Below, one piece after another: positions 9,503 through 19,988 of a stretch of 64,000 nucleotides of DNA. The stretch spans positions 1 through 64,000 of the forward strand of contig NZ_PIQS01000004.1 of assembly GCF_003048405.1 (NCBI RefSeq). Reading direction: 5' to 3'. This stretch comes from Campylobacter concisus. GTDB taxonomy: Bacteria > Campylobacterota > Campylobacteria > Campylobacterales > Campylobacteraceae. Position numbers and translations under genes: made by a program. The notes beneath the pieces were generated by a model. The model ran no database searches, was not told where the DNA came from, and saw nothing but the letters and a program-made list of their open reading frames with translations. Each line of letters opens with the position of its first letter. Within the stretch, counting starts at the first letter, position 1.

Positions 9503-10290
9503 ATGAAGTTAAGTTCATCTTTACTAAGCATAGGCCTTGGAGTTTTACTTTTAAGCGGTTGTGCAACTGGCAATAGCATGGTGTAACTGGCAGTGCTGCT
9601 GGAAGCAATAACAATAATGCTAACACAAAAATAGAAAAATGCAGTAGCACTCTTGGAACACTTGCGTTTTATGAAGACCAAAATTCTGACTGGTATTCAT
9701 ATTTAACACACAACTACAAGCTCACATCAACTATTCCAGTTTTACGCCTTCTTGCACAACAAACTGGTTGTTTTGTTATAGTTGAACGTGGCGCTATGAT
9801 GGATAATATGATGCAAGAGCGTGCACTTGATAGATCAGGCGAACTACGTGGTGGTTCCGGCTTTGGTAAAGGTAAAATGGTAGCAGCTGATTATACTATT
9901 CGCCCTGAAATTTTCTTTAGCAACGAAGATACGGGCGGTGCAGGTGCTCTTGTTGAAGCACTTTTTGGTAGTGTAGCAGGTGCTATAGCTGGTGGTTTTT
10001 CAACAAAAGAGACACAAACCACATTGGTTCTTATAGAAAATCGTTCAGGTGTTCAATTAGCGGCAGCTATTGGCTCAGCTTCTAGCACTGACTTCTTTGG
10101 CATGGGCGGCGGTGCTGGCGCTTCTCTTGGCGCGGGACTTGGCGTATATTCAAGAACACCTGAGGGAAAAACACTTGTAAATGCTTTTCTTGATTCGATG
10201 AATCAATTAGTTATTGCCCTAAAAGATTACAAAGCACAAACCGTAAAAGGTGGTCTTGGAAAAGGCGGAAGTCTAAAAGTAGGAGAATAA
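9503..10290 (+). pseudogene. CsgG/HfaB-like lipoprotein, frameshifted near its N-terminus
   Basis: An ATG at 9503 after AAGGATAAAA opens a lipoprotein signal peptide ending in LLLSGC, but the frame stops at 9584-9586. From about 9583 the next frame continues without a stop to 10290, with LRLLAQQTGCFVIVERG, ADYTIRPEIFF and glycine-rich segments recalling CsgG-family outer-membrane secretion lipoproteins. One extra G in the ATGGTG at 9578-9583 would restore one frame. It may be a sequencing error, a phase-variable state or a real lesion. An internal ATG at 9796 is unlikely to give a working product because the signal peptide would be missing. Confidence 0.7.
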
Positions 10291-10291
10291 C

Positions 10292-10714
10292 ATGAAATTT
10301 TTAGCCATTTTATTTTGTTCATTGACTTTTTTGTTTGCTATGAGTTATGAAAAAAAAGTTGAAGCTAGGCTTTGTGGTCTTATAAATCAAAGAGAAATGG
10401 CTAAAATTTATGGCGATATAAGAAGCATTGATAGCTTTGACAAAAAAATAGAAAGCTACAAATTTCGCAACGGAATAGAAAAATTTGACGAGGATAGTTG
10501 CCGTGCAAATGGCTACTATCCTGTTGATCCAAACTATGCGCCATATCCGCCTAACTACCGCCCATACTATCGAAATGAGTACGAAAGATATGATAGATTT
10601 CAGCGTGGTTACCGCGGAGGCTACTATAACGATGACGACTATGATGATGGTTTTGAGCGTGGATATAGACGTGGTTATAAGGATGCTAGAAGAGACTATA
10701 GGCTAGGTAGATAA
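10292..10714 (+). CDS. Secreted protein with Tyr/Arg/Asp-rich tail, unknown
   Basis: The first 16 residues (MKFLAILFCSLTFLFA) form a signal peptide. The mature part has three cysteines, then a tail from about residue 80 dominated by Tyr, Arg, Asp and Gly. No domain is recognised. It begins 1 base after the CsgG-like frame ends, so it was probably cotranscribed with that gene and may share its envelope role (inference from position only). Confidence 0.65.
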   Translation: MKFLAILFCSLTFLFAMSYEKKVEARLCGLINQREMAKIYGDIRSIDSFDKKIESYKFRNGIEKFDEDSCRANGYYPVDPNYAPYPPNYRPYYRNEYERYDRFQRGYRGGYYNDDDYDDGFERGYRRGYKDARRDYRLGR

Positions 10715-10844
10715 TCTTATCTAGCCTTAACTTTAACTGGCTCTTTTCTAACAAAAAAACGACTTCTACAAATAGCAAATCAAAAACAATACATATACCA
10801 AATTTTACTGCTATAAATAAGTTCAGTGCATTGATTAAAAATTA

Positions 10845-11681
10845 CAAAACCTGTGGATACGACAACATCCCAACTACCCAAATTTTTCTTTCGACAAAAG
10901 AGTAATAGACACCCTTACAAATAAGCTAGAGCAAGACCATAAAAATTTAAAAGAGCTAACAAGCAATATCAGCAGAGACGATCTTTTAAAGGTGCAAATT
11001 AGTGCACTTGAAGATGAAATAATAAGTTCATCTCTCATAGGGGGCGAAAGGCTTAAAAGATCAAGCATTCGCTCGTAGATAAAAAAGAGGCTAGATGAAA
11101 ATTTTGACTGGCTAGATGATACTCATGCGACTAGACACAGTGTTAATCTAGTCTCGCTAATGTTTGAAGTAAATTTAAACAAAGACTATATGAACCTCGA
11201 GCGGCTACATGGCTGGCACAATACCTTGTTTGAATATATCCAAAGCAAAACTTACAAGATAAAACGAGCCAAGTTTAGAGATGATGAGATGAGCGTCGTC
11301 TCAGGCTCTCCAGAAAATGTGCAAATCCACTATGAAGCCTTGCCAGTAGAGGTATAGAAGATGAGATGAGAACTTTTAAAATTTTATCAACAAAAGCCTT
11401 GAAAACGCATATCTAAAAAGTTTTATTGCACATCTTTAGTTTTTTATCCATCCTTATGATGACGGTAATGGACGCATAACAAGGGCTTTGGCGCACTACT
11501 TTTTAAGAGAAGATGGTGTTAAGCCATTTTCTATCTCTAGCATTATTTAAGCAAATAGAAAAAATTATTATGAAATTTTAGAGCAGATAACAAAGCTTGG
11601 AAATAATTTAAATTTTGATTTCACAGAGTGGATAATGTAGCACACCTACAAGCGGTAAATAGCGCTATAAACAAGCTATAA
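10845..11681 (+). pseudogene. Fic-family AMPylase remnant (DUF4172 type)
   Basis: Pieces of a Fic protein can be read in order on this strand. These are WIRQHPNYPNFSFDKR (from about 10854) with an in-frame TAG near 11076, then ENFDWLDDTHATRHS and LHGWHNTLF (to 11357), then, after a frame change, HPYDDGNGRITRALAHYFL (11451-11510), which is the Fic active-site motif HPFxxGNGR. Further stops and a shift follow, ending about 11681. The reading frame is broken at least three times and no start codon is evident, so it is not functional as a whole. The ORF at 11160-11357 is only a fragment. Confidence 0.8.
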
Positions 11682-11729
11682 GCTTACTAAAAATATAAAA
11701 TTTCTATCGTAATTTAAGAGTCAAAGCCA

Positions 11730-12224
11730 TTAAATTTTATCTTTACCTAGTATCGTTGTCAGCTGTTCTTTGATTCTATCATCAAATTCACTAACGCTTA
11801 TGACACCCCTACTTTCGCACATCTTAGCATCATTAACATCACAGTAGTCGCTAAGTGCGTTTTTGTATCCGCCCCTTATGCAAGCCTCTCTGTCTTCTAA
11901 AAATCCAGCACCACCAAGGATAAGCACGCCAAGGTCAAAACCTATCTTAAATTTCGCACTCGCTGAGCTTTTAACCCAGCTTAAAAATATCTCATCGTAT
12001 CTTAATCCAAGTGCTCCAACGCCATCTGGCACGACCAAAATATCCACACCATAAAGGCTCTCAGCGTAAATTTCTGGATGAAGCCTGACGCCAAATTCAT
12101 CGATTATCTCAGGCTTTAGTGCGTAAGTCTTGATATTAAAATCCTCAAATTTATGTAAAAAATCATAAATTTTGGCAAAGCTTAGTAGATTTAGCTTGTC
12201 AAACATCAAAATGCCAACTTTCAT
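11730..12224 (-). CDS. DJ-1/PfpI-like protein lacking the catalytic Cys
   Basis: A 164-residue protein with the DJ-1/PfpI layout: VGILMFDKLNLLSF at the start, ILVVPDGVG near residues 62-70 and a nucleophile-elbow region at residues 95-112. In the family the elbow reads xxCxGAxxLAxAG, whereas here it reads GFDLGVLILGGAG, putting Asp97 where the Cys should be. It is therefore unlikely to act as a Cys hydrolase, glyoxalase or deglycase. It follows dapD by 11 bases on the same strand. Confidence 0.7.
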   Translation of the reverse strand: MKVGILMFDKLNLLSFAKIYDFLHKFEDFNIKTYALKPEIIDEFGVRLHPEIYAESLYGVDILVVPDGVGALGLRYDEIFLSWVKSSASAKFKIGFDLGVLILGGAGFLEDREACIRGGYKNALSDYCDVNDAKMCESRGVISVSEFDDRIKEQLTTILGKDKI

Positions 12225-12235
12225 GCTAGCTCCTT

Positions 12236-13435
12236 TTAATGAAGTGCCTCATTTAGCTTGATCGCCCTTTTGCTCGCACTTGCAGTGATCTGGCCTGTTT
12301 GGCTATTTTGTCTAAAATGAAGTCCGTTTAGTCCGCCAAGCTCAAGTGCCTTATAAATTTCAGCTTCAAATTTAAACTCTGGATTTAGCTTAGCTAACTT
12401 TTCGCGCTCGCTGGCAGAGATATAGACCTTTGTGCCCTCAAGCACTGCTATACCAGCATCTACGATGCAGTTATCACCAAGAGGCACACCTGTGACTGAG
12501 TTTGCACCAAGCAAGCAGTGTTTGCCAATACTTACAGGGTTCCCGTTTGTGCCACTTAGCACGCCAAGTATGCTAGCTCCGCCACCTACGTCGCTACCCT
12601 CGCCAACTACGACAGAGCTGCTGACTCTGCCTTCAACCATTACGCCACCAGTTGTACCTGCGTTAAAGTTGATGTAAGCAGCACCAGGCATAACGACTGT
12701 GCCAGGATACACGGCAGCGCCCATGCGAACCTTAGCTGAGTCTAAAATTCTCGTGTTATCAGCTGGGATGATGTGGCTTAAAAATCTTGGGAATTTATCG
12801 ACGCTAACGATCGCTGGATATTCGCCAAACATCTTTAGAGAAATTTCATTTTCTCTTAACCATTCAAGCTCGATTGGCGTATTTTGGCTAGTCCATGCAA
12901 CATTTGGTAACACACCAAAAGCTCCATCAAGCACGATCGTCCTAGGTGCGACTTTGCCAAGCGATATCAAGTAAAGCTTGAGATATACAGCCTCCACGCT
13001 AAGTGGTTTTGCATCATCAAACAAAAACACAAGCTTAAATTTATTCTCATTTAGTTCAAGATCGTCATCAAATGCCATTTTTACGGCATGCAAATTTTGT
13101 ACATTTTTATGAGAGCTTATCTCTTTTTCAAAGACGCTAAAGAGCTTGCTAGCTTTTTTTACCACTTTTGGAGTAAGATCAGCTACAAATTCAGAACCGT
13201 TAAAATCAACCTTAACATCACATTTTTGCAAGGCATAGATATAAGCGGCTGCGCTTAAAAAGCTCTCTTTGTAATTTACAACAGCGAATGTCGCTTGCAA
13301 AATTTTATCTGTATTTTTTTGTCCACGATCGATCCTAGCGATACCAAAAGCAAGCGGATCTTTGTAGCCATCTTTTTTTCTAAATTCTTCAAAAAATTCC
13401 TTAAATTCATTTGCATCTTTAAACTCTTTAGACAT
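12236..13435 (-). CDS. dapD: Tetrahydrodipicolinate N-succinyltransferase DapD (epsilon type)
   Basis: It adds succinyl from succinyl-CoA to tetrahydrodipicolinate in lysine and meso-diaminopimelate synthesis. The C-terminal half shows left-handed beta-helix hexapeptide repeats (VRMGAAVYPGTVVMPG, VVVGEGSDVGGGA, IGKHCLLGANSVTG), and the roughly 200-residue N-terminal domain is the longer form seen in Campylobacter and actinobacteria. The 399-residue length fits. A ribosome-binding site GGAG lies just before the start on the minus strand. Confidence 0.88.
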   Translation of the reverse strand: MSKEFKDANEFKEFFEEFRKKDGYKDPLAFGIARIDRGQKNTDKILQATFAVVNYKESFLSAAAYIYALQKCDVKVDFNGSEFVADLTPKVVKKASKLFSVFEKEISSHKNVQNLHAVKMAFDDDLELNENKFKLVFLFDDAKPLSVEAVYLKLYLISLGKVAPRTIVLDGAFGVLPNVAWTSQNTPIELEWLRENEISLKMFGEYPAIVSVDKFPRFLSHIIPADNTRILDSAKVRMGAAVYPGTVVMPGAAYINFNAGTTGGVMVEGRVSSSVVVGEGSDVGGGASILGVLSGTNGNPVSIGKHCLLGANSVTGVPLGDNCIVDAGIAVLEGTKVYISASEREKLAKLNPEFKFEAEIYKALELGGLNGLHFRQNSQTGQITASASKRAIKLNEALH

Positions 13436-13598
13436 CTATTCTCCTTTAAATTTTTTCTTAGTCTAGCCAAAAATGGCTAAAAATTTTATGATTTTAAGTC
13501 CATTAAAATTTTTAAATATTTTTATATTTTTAATAATGATTAATCTTATCATAAAATAAATTGCAATAAGATTTTGCAAATTTAAAGAAGGAGTTTAA

Positions 13599-14201
13599 AT
13601 GTCAAATTTGGTAACAAAACCTAGATTTGCTCTGGCTGCATTGATCGGCCTTGTCGCTGGCGTTATCTCAGCCTTTGTCAAATGGGGAGCAGAATTTCCA
13701 CTTCCTCCAAGAAGTCCGATGGATATGTTTAACGCTACTTGCGGACCAGAGAGTGCCATTAGAGCAGCCGATGCGATCGATTGCTCTAGAAATTTCTTAA
13801 ATCCGCCTTATGTATTTTTAAGAGATTATTTGGGCGTAGCCGATCCAAATGCTGCTATTTACGAGTTTGCAGGGCATGCGTTTAACTACGTAATGATGAC
13901 GCATATATTATTTTCGATCGTTTTTGCGGTTGCTTATTGTGTTTTGGCTGAGAAATTTCCAAAGATTACAATATGGCAAGGCTTACTAGTTGGCGTTATC
14001 GTAAATATCGCTGTTCACGTGATCACACTACCTATTTTGGGGCTTACTCCACCACTTTGGACACTTCCTTGGTACGAGCATGTATCTGAATTTGTCGGCC
14101 ACATGATATGGTTCTGGTCGATAGAGATCATCCGTCACGACTTAAGAGGTAGGATCACAAAAGAAAAAGATCCGAGTGATTATTGTTGCTGCAACGCATA
14201 A
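13599..14201 (+). CDS. YagU-family inner-membrane protein (DUF1440)
   Basis: A 200-residue protein with about four transmembrane segments (near 10-28, 100-120, 125-148 and 165-180), matching the YagU/DUF1440 family in length and in the [15 protein letters not shown] stretch after the first helix. E. coli YagU has been linked to acid resistance; the role here is unknown. The C-terminus ends in the cysteine cluster DYCCCNA. The RBS AAGGAG is well placed at 13588-13593. Confidence 0.75.
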   Translation: MSNLVTKPRFALAALIGLVAGVISAFVKWGAEFPLPPRSPMDMFNATCGPESAIRAADAIDCSRNFLNPPYVFLRDYLGVADPNAAIYEFAGHAFNYVMMTHILFSIVFAVAYCVLAEKFPKITIWQGLLVGVIVNIAVHVITLPILGLTPPLWTLPWYEHVSEFVGHMIWFWSIEIIRHDLRGRITKEKDPSDYCCCNA

Positions 14202-14212
14202 GTGCAAATTTC

Positions 14213-14243
14213 TGCTGTTTTGGGCTAAAAACCTAAAACAGCA
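14213..14243. terminator. Bidirectional hairpin between convergent genes
   Basis: TGCTGTTTTGGG pairs with CCTAAAACAGCA around the loop CTAAAAA: 12 pairs with one G-T. It lies between the stops of the YagU-like gene (plus) and the next gene (minus). No long T-run follows, so it may be a terminator or an mRNA-stabilising hairpin. Confidence 0.6.
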
Positions 14244-14285
14244 ACCAAATTTATCTCACCGTTTAAAAGCAAAATTTATCCACGA

Positions 14286-14738
14286 TTAGCACTCCTGGCT
14301 AAGCTCTAAATTTTCTAAACGAAGTGGCTTTTCACCTTCAAAAATCACCCCAATACCAAAAGGCTCGCAAATATCAAGCGCACCATCGGCAAACCTCATC
14401 AGCCACTGCTTATCATGCGCATAAAAGGTGCATTGTGGCAAGCTAAAGGGCAGTTCGCAAGCTGGCACATCAAGCGCTCTAAGCTCATCCTTGCTCAAAA
14501 AGCGCCCTCGCCTAAGCTCATCTTTTAAAAAGGCAAGCGCCTCTTTTATGTACCGATCGATATCGCCGGCGATGCGCTCTGCTAGCAAAGTAGTCTCATT
14601 ATCCACGTCTGCCCCATCTGTGCTAACAAGGCAAAATGGCACCTGATCAAAAATTTCACTTTTTAGCCACGTCTCCCCATACCAGATAAAGCCATCATCT
14701 GTTGCAACTTTTTCAAGTTCGCCAAATTTTAAAGTCAT
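14286..14738 (-). CDS. Hypothetical cytoplasmic protein
   Basis: A 150-residue acidic protein without signal peptide or membrane segment and without a domain I recognise. It contains a Trp/Tyr-rich start (DGFIWYGETW) and a middle helical region rich in Glu, Lys and Arg. It stands alone on the minus strand, convergent with the YagU-like gene, with 170 bases of non-coding sequence upstream in which I see nothing specific. Confidence 0.6.
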   Translation of the reverse strand: MTLKFGELEKVATDDGFIWYGETWLKSEIFDQVPFCLVSTDGADVDNETTLLAERIAGDIDRYIKEALAFLKDELRRGRFLSKDELRALDVPACELPFSLPQCTFYAHDKQWLMRFADGALDICEPFGIGVIFEGEKPLRLENLELSQEC

Positions 14739-14909
14739 TTTTTATTCTCATTTTTGTGGTTTTGCTACTCTTACGAAAAAGAGCGAAATTTAAGCAGATT
14801 TGTAGTGAGCTAAAATTTATCATCTAAAATAGAGATAGCTTGTAAATTTACCCTTTTAGCATAAAGCAAAAGCCAAATTTACAAGCAAATTTTCAGTTTT
14901 TCTCGCTAC

Positions 14910-15599
14910 TTAGAAGCAAAATTTCTCATCAGTGCCATTTTGCTTGCGCATAGCTTTAAAGTTAGCAAGATTATCTTTATCTAAAAAGTAATCTTTTTCT
15001 TTTTTATTGCGAGCTTCTAGCTTTTCTATGCCTTTTGCAAGGGCTGCTTTTCTATCTTCGTGAGGCGAGCTAAATTCTGGCGAGAACATCGCTTCATAGG
15101 CATTTTTCTTAGTCCATTCAAGCGCTTTATCAGCGATCTCTTGTTGTTTTTTGATATCGCAAAATGCATAAGGATTGACCACGTCGCCAACAAGCTTCAT
15201 AAACGCCCCTATCGCGGCCACCACGTCAGTAAATTTCTCGCCTTCCATGTCTATAACGCCTCTTAGCAAGATCGCGCGATTTTTTGCCGCATAAAACCAA
15301 AATACCGCATCATCGCGAAGTCCAAGATCGTATGCGCGAGCTGAAAGGACAAAAAGAGTTATCGGAGAGACCATTTGTGGGGCGTCTTGCACGATCTTTT
15401 CAGCCTTTTTAAAGTCCTCTTCTTTGCCACTTTTTAAAAGCTCATCTATCTTGTCATAGACCTTGACGTACTCCACCTTGCCAGCATTTGCTGAGTAGTA
15501 TGGCGTGACGTAGATGTCGATACTTCTTACTTTGCCATCATTTGCAAAGCCACATACCGCTCCAAAAAGTAGCACCGTAAGCAGTGATAAAATTTTCAT
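14910..15599 (-). CDS. Secreted or periplasmic protein, unknown
   Basis: The start MKILSLLTVLLFGAVCGFA is a Sec signal peptide. The mature part of about 210 residues is helical and charged, with a stretch (LFVLSARAYDLGLRDDAVFWFYAAKNR) that looks like a helical TPR/Sel1-type hairpin, though no full repeat is evident. The protein ends in FCF. AGGAG at 15602-15606, read on the minus strand, supports this start. No function is assigned. Confidence 0.65.
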   Translation of the reverse strand: MKILSLLTVLLFGAVCGFANDGKVRSIDIYVTPYYSANAGKVEYVKVYDKIDELLKSGKEEDFKKAEKIVQDAPQMVSPITLFVLSARAYDLGLRDDAVFWFYAAKNRAILLRGVIDMEGEKFTDVVAAIGAFMKLVGDVVNPYAFCDIKKQQEIADKALEWTKKNAYEAMFSPEFSSPHEDRKAALAKGIEKLEARNKKEKDYFLDKDNLANFKAMRKQNGTDEKFCF

Positions 15600-15671
15600 T
15601 TTAGCTCCTTGGCTTAAAATTTTTATTATTTTAACTAAAAGCAGTTGAAAAGATTAGGATAAATTTAAGAA

Positions 15672-15698
15672 AAAGTCCGCAAATTAAAAGCGGACTTT
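15672..15698 (-). terminator. Rho-independent terminator after the PFL gene
   Basis: AAAGTCCGC and GCGGACTTT form a 9-bp perfect stem around a 9-base loop. Read on the minus strand it is followed by a T-rich tract. It sits just beyond the stop codon at 15704 and should end the thiC-mrp-ACT-PFL transcript. Confidence 0.85.
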
Positions 15699-15703
15699 GA
15701 AGA

Positions 15704-17041
15704 TTAGTTTTTAAAACTATGGATAGGTGCTGGAATTTGTCCGCCACGAGCGATGAAGTCGGCACTTGAGGCTTTGTTTATCTTCATCACAGGCGCTCTT
15801 CCTAAAAGGCCTCCAAACTCGATCATATCGCCCTCACGGCCAAGAGGTATGATACGAACGGCCGTTGTTTTTTGATTTATAACGCCGATAGCCGCCTCAT
15901 CAGCGATCATCGCAGCTATACTCTCGCTTGGAGTATCCGCAGGTATGGCGATCATATCAAGCCCCACAGAGCATATCGCGGTCATCGCTTCAAGTTTTTC
16001 TAAATTTAGTGAGCCAGCGCGCACCGCCGCTATCATACCCTCATCTTCTGAAACTGGGATAAATGCGCCGCTTAAGCCGCCAACTTGATTGCACGCCATG
16101 ACGCCACCTTTTTTGACCGCGTCATTTAGCAAAGCAAGTGCCGCAGTCGTGCCATGCGTACCAACAGCCTCAAGCCCCATCTCTTCAAGCACGCGAGCCA
16201 CCGAGTCGCCCACAGCTGGTGTCGGAGCAAGAGAGAGATCGACGATACCAAATTTAATCCCAAGGCGCTCGCTCGCCATCTGGCCAACTAGCTGGCCGAT
16301 ACGCGTGATCTTAAACGCCGTTTTTTTAACGGTCTCAGCCACCACGTCAAAGCTCTCGCCACGCACCTTTTCAAGGGCTCTTTTTACCACGCCAGGGCCT
16401 GAAACGCCAACATTTATCACCACATCAGCCTCGCCCACGCCGTGAAATGCACCAGCCATGAAAGGATTATCCTCGACTGCGTTTGCAAAAACGACGAGCT
16501 TAGCGCAACCCATATCAGATGCTGCCGCTGTCTCTTTTATGATACGTCCCATGTCACGCACAGCACTCATATTTATGCCAGTTTTAGTTGAGCCAACATT
16601 AACACTTGCACATACTTTTGAAGTCTGGGAAAGTGCTTGAGGGATAGAATTTATCAAAATTTCATCACCCTTTTGATATCCCTTTTGAACTAAAGCTGAA
16701 AAACCACCTATAAAATCAATACCAACCTCAATAGCCGCCCTGTCAAGCGTCTTTGCGATCATTACGTAGTCTTTTGCGTCCGTTGCGGCGCCGATTATCG
16801 AGATAGGCGTCACGCTCACTCTTTTATTGACGATTGGTATGCCTAGCTCAGCAGAAATTTCGTTGCCCACTTTGACTAGGTCTTTGGCTTTAGTGGTGAT
16901 TTTTGCGTAAATTTTGTCGCAAGCTTTGTTGATGTCAGGATCGATGCAGTCAAGCAAACTAATGCCCATCGTGATCGTTCTGATGTCAAAATTTTGCTCT
17001 TCGATCATCGAGATCGTTTCGGTTACGTTTTTGATGTCCAT
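15704..17041 (-). CDS. PFL-family (DUF711/UPF0210) protein
   Basis: A 445-residue member of the DUF711 family, which is related in fold to anaerobic glycyl-radical enzymes; its reaction is unknown. Conserved glycine-rich stretches such as [14 protein letters not shown] and [22 protein letters not shown] are present. In many bacteria this family travels with a small ACT-domain protein, and that partner gene lies 9 bases upstream here. Probably cytoplasmic. Confidence 0.88.
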   Translation of the reverse strand: MDIKNVTETISMIEEQNFDIRTITMGISLLDCIDPDINKACDKIYAKITTKAKDLVKVGNEISAELGIPIVNKRVSVTPISIIGAATDAKDYVMIAKTLDRAAIEVGIDFIGGFSALVQKGYQKGDEILINSIPQALSQTSKVCASVNVGSTKTGINMSAVRDMGRIIKETAAASDMGCAKLVVFANAVEDNPFMAGAFHGVGEADVVINVGVSGPGVVKRALEKVRGESFDVVAETVKKTAFKITRIGQLVGQMASERLGIKFGIVDLSLAPTPAVGDSVARVLEEMGLEAVGTHGTTAALALLNDAVKKGGVMACNQVGGLSGAFIPVSEDEGMIAAVRAGSLNLEKLEAMTAICSVGLDMIAIPADTPSESIAAMIADEAAIGVINQKTTAVRIIPLGREGDMIEFGGLLGRAPVMKINKASSADFIARGGQIPAPIHSFKN

Positions 17042-17050
17042 TGTTTTTCC

Positions 17051-17317
17051 TTAGATTGTATGCATCGCATCAAAGATAGCAGAACTTTGGATATTTATCT
17101 TTACTTTTAGGCTCTCTCCAAACTCGTTAAGTTCTGCTCTTAAGGCCGTAAAGTCTTTATTTTCATCACTTGAAACCACTGCCATCATCGTAAAAAACTC
17201 ATCTAAAATAGTCTGTGAGATATCATCTATGTTTAGCCCTAGCTCGCTAAGCTTTGCTGAAACGCCAGCAACGATGCCAACTCTATCTTTTCCGACTACG
17301 GTTACGATCGCTTTCAT
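17051..17317 (-). CDS. Small ACT-domain protein (UPF0237)
   Basis: The 88 residues form a single ACT domain beginning KAIVTVVGKDRVGIVAGVSAKLSE, the usual ligand-binding loop. UPF0237 proteins are coupled to DUF711/PFL proteins, as here, and may sense an amino acid. It has a GGAGG ribosome-binding site on the minus strand. A 127-base AT-rich gap separates it from mrp; no clear terminator is seen there. Confidence 0.88.
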   Translation of the reverse strand: MKAIVTVVGKDRVGIVAGVSAKLSELGLNIDDISQTILDEFFTMMAVVSSDENKDFTALRAELNEFGESLKVKINIQSSAIFDAMHTI

Positions 17318-17444
17318 GTTTCCTCCTGTTAAATTTTAAATGATTGTATTTTGGCTCCAAAATTTAAGCCAAGTATCAAGCAAAGCTAAATTTTGGTAGC
17401 CAAATTTAATTAAAATTTGCTCTAAATTTTATCTTTTGTAAATT

Positions 17445-18545
17445 TTACTTCGAGCAAGCACTCTTGCCGTCATTTACTGGCTGGATCGCTGAGTTATCAG
17501 CTCCGCCATCACTATTTATATTTTCTATCACTTCCCAAAGTCTAGCAGCCGCACTTTCGTAGCGCTTTGCAGTAACTGAGTTTGGCTCGTAGAAGCTGAC
17601 TGGCTTGCCATTATCGCCACCCACGCGAACAGCTGGTTCGATAGGGATTTCAGCTAAAATTTGAGTGTTATAAGCTTTTGCCACTTCTTCAGTCGTACCT
17701 TTGCCAAAAATATCGTACTCTTTGCCATTATCTGGGCAGATGAAACCACTCATATTTTCGATGACGCCAGCGATTGGGATGTGAAGTTTCTCAAACATAT
17801 CAAGCGCACGTTTGCTATCGTCAAGCGCTACCACTTGTGGCGTTGTGACGCAGACACCTGCCGTTACTGGCACACTTTGAGCTAGAGTTAGCTGCGCGTC
17901 TCCCGTTCCTGGAGGCATATCAAGAAACAATACATCAAGCTCACTCCAAAGTACATCTTTTAGTAGCTGCTCGATCGCTTTCATTATCATTGAACCACGC
18001 CAGATAAGGCTCATACCCTCTTCCATCAAAACGCCCATACTCATCATCTCAACTCCGTGGCTAAGTATCGGTTTTAGCTTGTTACCAACAACTTGTGGCT
18101 GAGTATTTACTTCGCCAAGCATTCTTGGGATGTTTGGTCCGTAGATGTCAGCGTCTAAAATTCCCACTTTTTTGCCTAGTTTTGCCATTGAGATGGCTAA
18201 ATTTAGAGTTGTAGTTGATTTACCAACGCCACCTTTTCCTGAGCTTACCATTACGAAATTTTTAACTTGAGGCGCGATATTTTTGCCACTTTGAGTGTTA
18301 CTTTTCTCCTCAGGTATCTTTGGCTGGATCAAATTTAGCACATACTCATTTGAGCCCATGACACGTTTGATGTCCGTTTTTAGCTCGTTTGCCACTTCTG
18401 GGCTTGAGCTGACGATCTCGACTTCGATTAAAATTTTATCGCCGATTTCTACATTTTTTACAAAGCCAAAGCTAACTATATCTTTTTCAAAACCAGGATA
18501 TATAACACCTTTTAGTCTATTTAAGACCTCTTCTTTATTTAACAT
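17445..18545 (-). CDS. apbC: Mrp/ApbC iron-sulfur carrier ATPase
   Basis: A 366-residue P-loop protein with an N-terminal MIP18-like domain (residues 1-80) and a deviant Walker [13 protein letters not shown] near residue 105. It is expected to carry and deliver Fe-S clusters. The usual C-terminal CPxC pair appears only as ICPDNGKE, so the second cysteine is missing at that place; another cysteine is the penultimate residue. Its start overlaps the 3' end of thiC by 7 bases. ThiC is an Fe-S enzyme, so the pairing is functionally sensible. Confidence 0.88.
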   Translation of the reverse strand: MLNKEEVLNRLKGVIYPGFEKDIVSFGFVKNVEIGDKILIEVEIVSSSPEVANELKTDIKRVMGSNEYVLNLIQPKIPEEKSNTQSGKNIAPQVKNFVMVSSGKGGVGKSTTTLNLAISMAKLGKKVGILDADIYGPNIPRMLGEVNTQPQVVGNKLKPILSHGVEMMSMGVLMEEGMSLIWRGSMIMKAIEQLLKDVLWSELDVLFLDMPPGTGDAQLTLAQSVPVTAGVCVTTPQVVALDDSKRALDMFEKLHIPIAGVIENMSGFICPDNGKEYDIFGKGTTEEVAKAYNTQILAEIPIEPAVRVGGDNGKPVSFYEPNSVTAKRYESAAARLWEVIENINSDGGADNSAIQPVNDGKSACSK

Positions 18546-19837
18546 TTTTCTCCTTTTTCTAGATCTTTTGAAATTTTATATGCACAAAATTTTGGTCCGC
18601 ACATCGAACAAAAATGAGCGCTCTTAAACGCATCTTCTGGCAAGCTTTCATCGTGAAGTTCTCTAGCCTTTTTTGGATCAAAGCTAAGTTCAAACTGCTT
18701 ATTCCAGTCAAATGCGTATCTTGCATCACTCATCGCATGATCTTTTTCGATAGCTCCAGCTTTGCCAAGTGCGACGTCAGCGGCGTGAGCTGCTATCTTG
18801 TGAGCTACGATACCCTCTCTTACGTCATTTTCATTTGGCAAGCCAAGGTGCTCTTTTTGCGTCACGTAGCAAAGCATGCTAGCGCCGTGATATGCTGCCA
18901 TCGTGCCACCTATGGCTGACGTGATATGATCGTATCCTGCACCTATGTCTGAGACAAGCGGCCCAAGCACGTAAAATGGGGCATCATGGCAGAGCTCTTG
19001 TTCGATTTTCATATTATACTCAATTTGATTTAATGGCACATGACCAGGGCCCTCGATCATCACTTGCACATCTTTTTCCCACGCACGAAGTGTAAGCTCT
19101 CCAAGCACCTTTAGCTCGCTAAGCTGTGCCTCATCTGTCGCATCAAAAAGACATCCTGGTCGAAGTCCGTCACCAAGCGAGAGCGAGACGTCATATTTAG
19201 CGCAAATTTCTAAAATTTCATTAAAAATTTCATAGAAAGGATTTTGTCTATTTAACTTTGACATGTAGCTTGCACTTAGGCTACCTCCACGGCTTACTAT
19301 GCCCATTTTACGCTTTTTAACAAGCGGCAAAAACTCACGCAAAAATCCAGCGTGTATCGTAAAGTAACTAACTCCTTGCTTCGCTTGCTTTTCAAGTACC
19401 TCTAAAATGAGCTCATTTGTGATATTGGTAACCTCTTTTGCCTCTTTTAAAATTTCATACATAGGCACTGTGCCAACTGGCACGCTTGAATGCTCGATGA
19501 TCGCACTTCTAATGGCATCCAAATCGCCATCTGTACTTAGATCCATAACCGTATCAGCGCCAAATTCGAGGCAAATTTCAAGCTTTCTAAGCTCAGCGCA
19601 AATATCGCTACTTAAGCTTGAGTTGCCGATATTTGCATTGACCTTTGTCCTTAGCTTTCTACCTATACCCATTGGCTTTAAATTTTTATGATTTATATTT
19701 GCTGGGATGATGATGCTACCTTTTGCCACCTCATCCATCACCAAATTTTCACTAAACCCCTCGATCCTTGCCACATAGCTCATTTCTTGCGTTATCTCGC
19801 CGCGCCTAGCATAATACATCTGCGTCTTATCTCTCAT
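18539..19837 (-). CDS. thiC: Phosphomethylpyrimidine synthase ThiC
   Basis: A radical SAM enzyme that rearranges aminoimidazole ribotide to the thiamin pyrimidine. The C-terminal CSMCGPKFC gives the Cx2Cx4C cluster motif, and [12 protein letters not shown] is a family signature. The 432-residue length is the short bacterial form. I searched the 151 bases upstream for a TPP riboswitch (CUGAGA core) and see none. A start close to AAAAAAGGCC on the minus strand is acceptable. Confidence 0.95.
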   Translation of the reverse strand: MRDKTQMYYARRGEITQEMSYVARIEGFSENLVMDEVAKGSIIIPANINHKNLKPMGIGRKLRTKVNANIGNSSLSSDICAELRKLEICLEFGADTVMDLSTDGDLDAIRSAIIEHSSVPVGTVPMYEILKEAKEVTNITNELILEVLEKQAKQGVSYFTIHAGFLREFLPLVKKRKMGIVSRGGSLSASYMSKLNRQNPFYEIFNEILEICAKYDVSLSLGDGLRPGCLFDATDEAQLSELKVLGELTLRAWEKDVQVMIEGPGHVPLNQIEYNMKIEQELCHDAPFYVLGPLVSDIGAGYDHITSAIGGTMAAYHGASMLCYVTQKEHLGLPNENDVREGIVAHKIAAHAADVALGKAGAIEKDHAMSDARYAFDWNKQFELSFDPKKARELHDESLPEDAFKSAHFCSMCGPKFCAYKISKDLEKGEKC

Positions 19838-19988
19838 ATAAGGCCTTTTTTGATTTTTAAAAACCTCATTTTAGTCCTTTTTTGATTTAAACTAAATAAA
19901 TAAGCTTTTAAAAATTTACTTTTTTTAAAAAGAAATTTTGAAGTTTTGAGATGTATAATTCTGTAACAATTTTTAACAAGGAGCTACC

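Noticed and set aside
13531..13552. Fur box upstream of the YagU-like gene
   Set aside because: AATGATTAATCTTATCAT has ATGAT/ATCAT halves like a Fur site, but the AT-rich setting makes this common by chance and there is no iron-related gene beside it.
19838..19988. Possible TPP riboswitch upstream of thiC
   Set aside because: Read on the minus strand the region has no CUGAGA core or second conserved TPP element and is very AT-rich; only a plain leader is visible.
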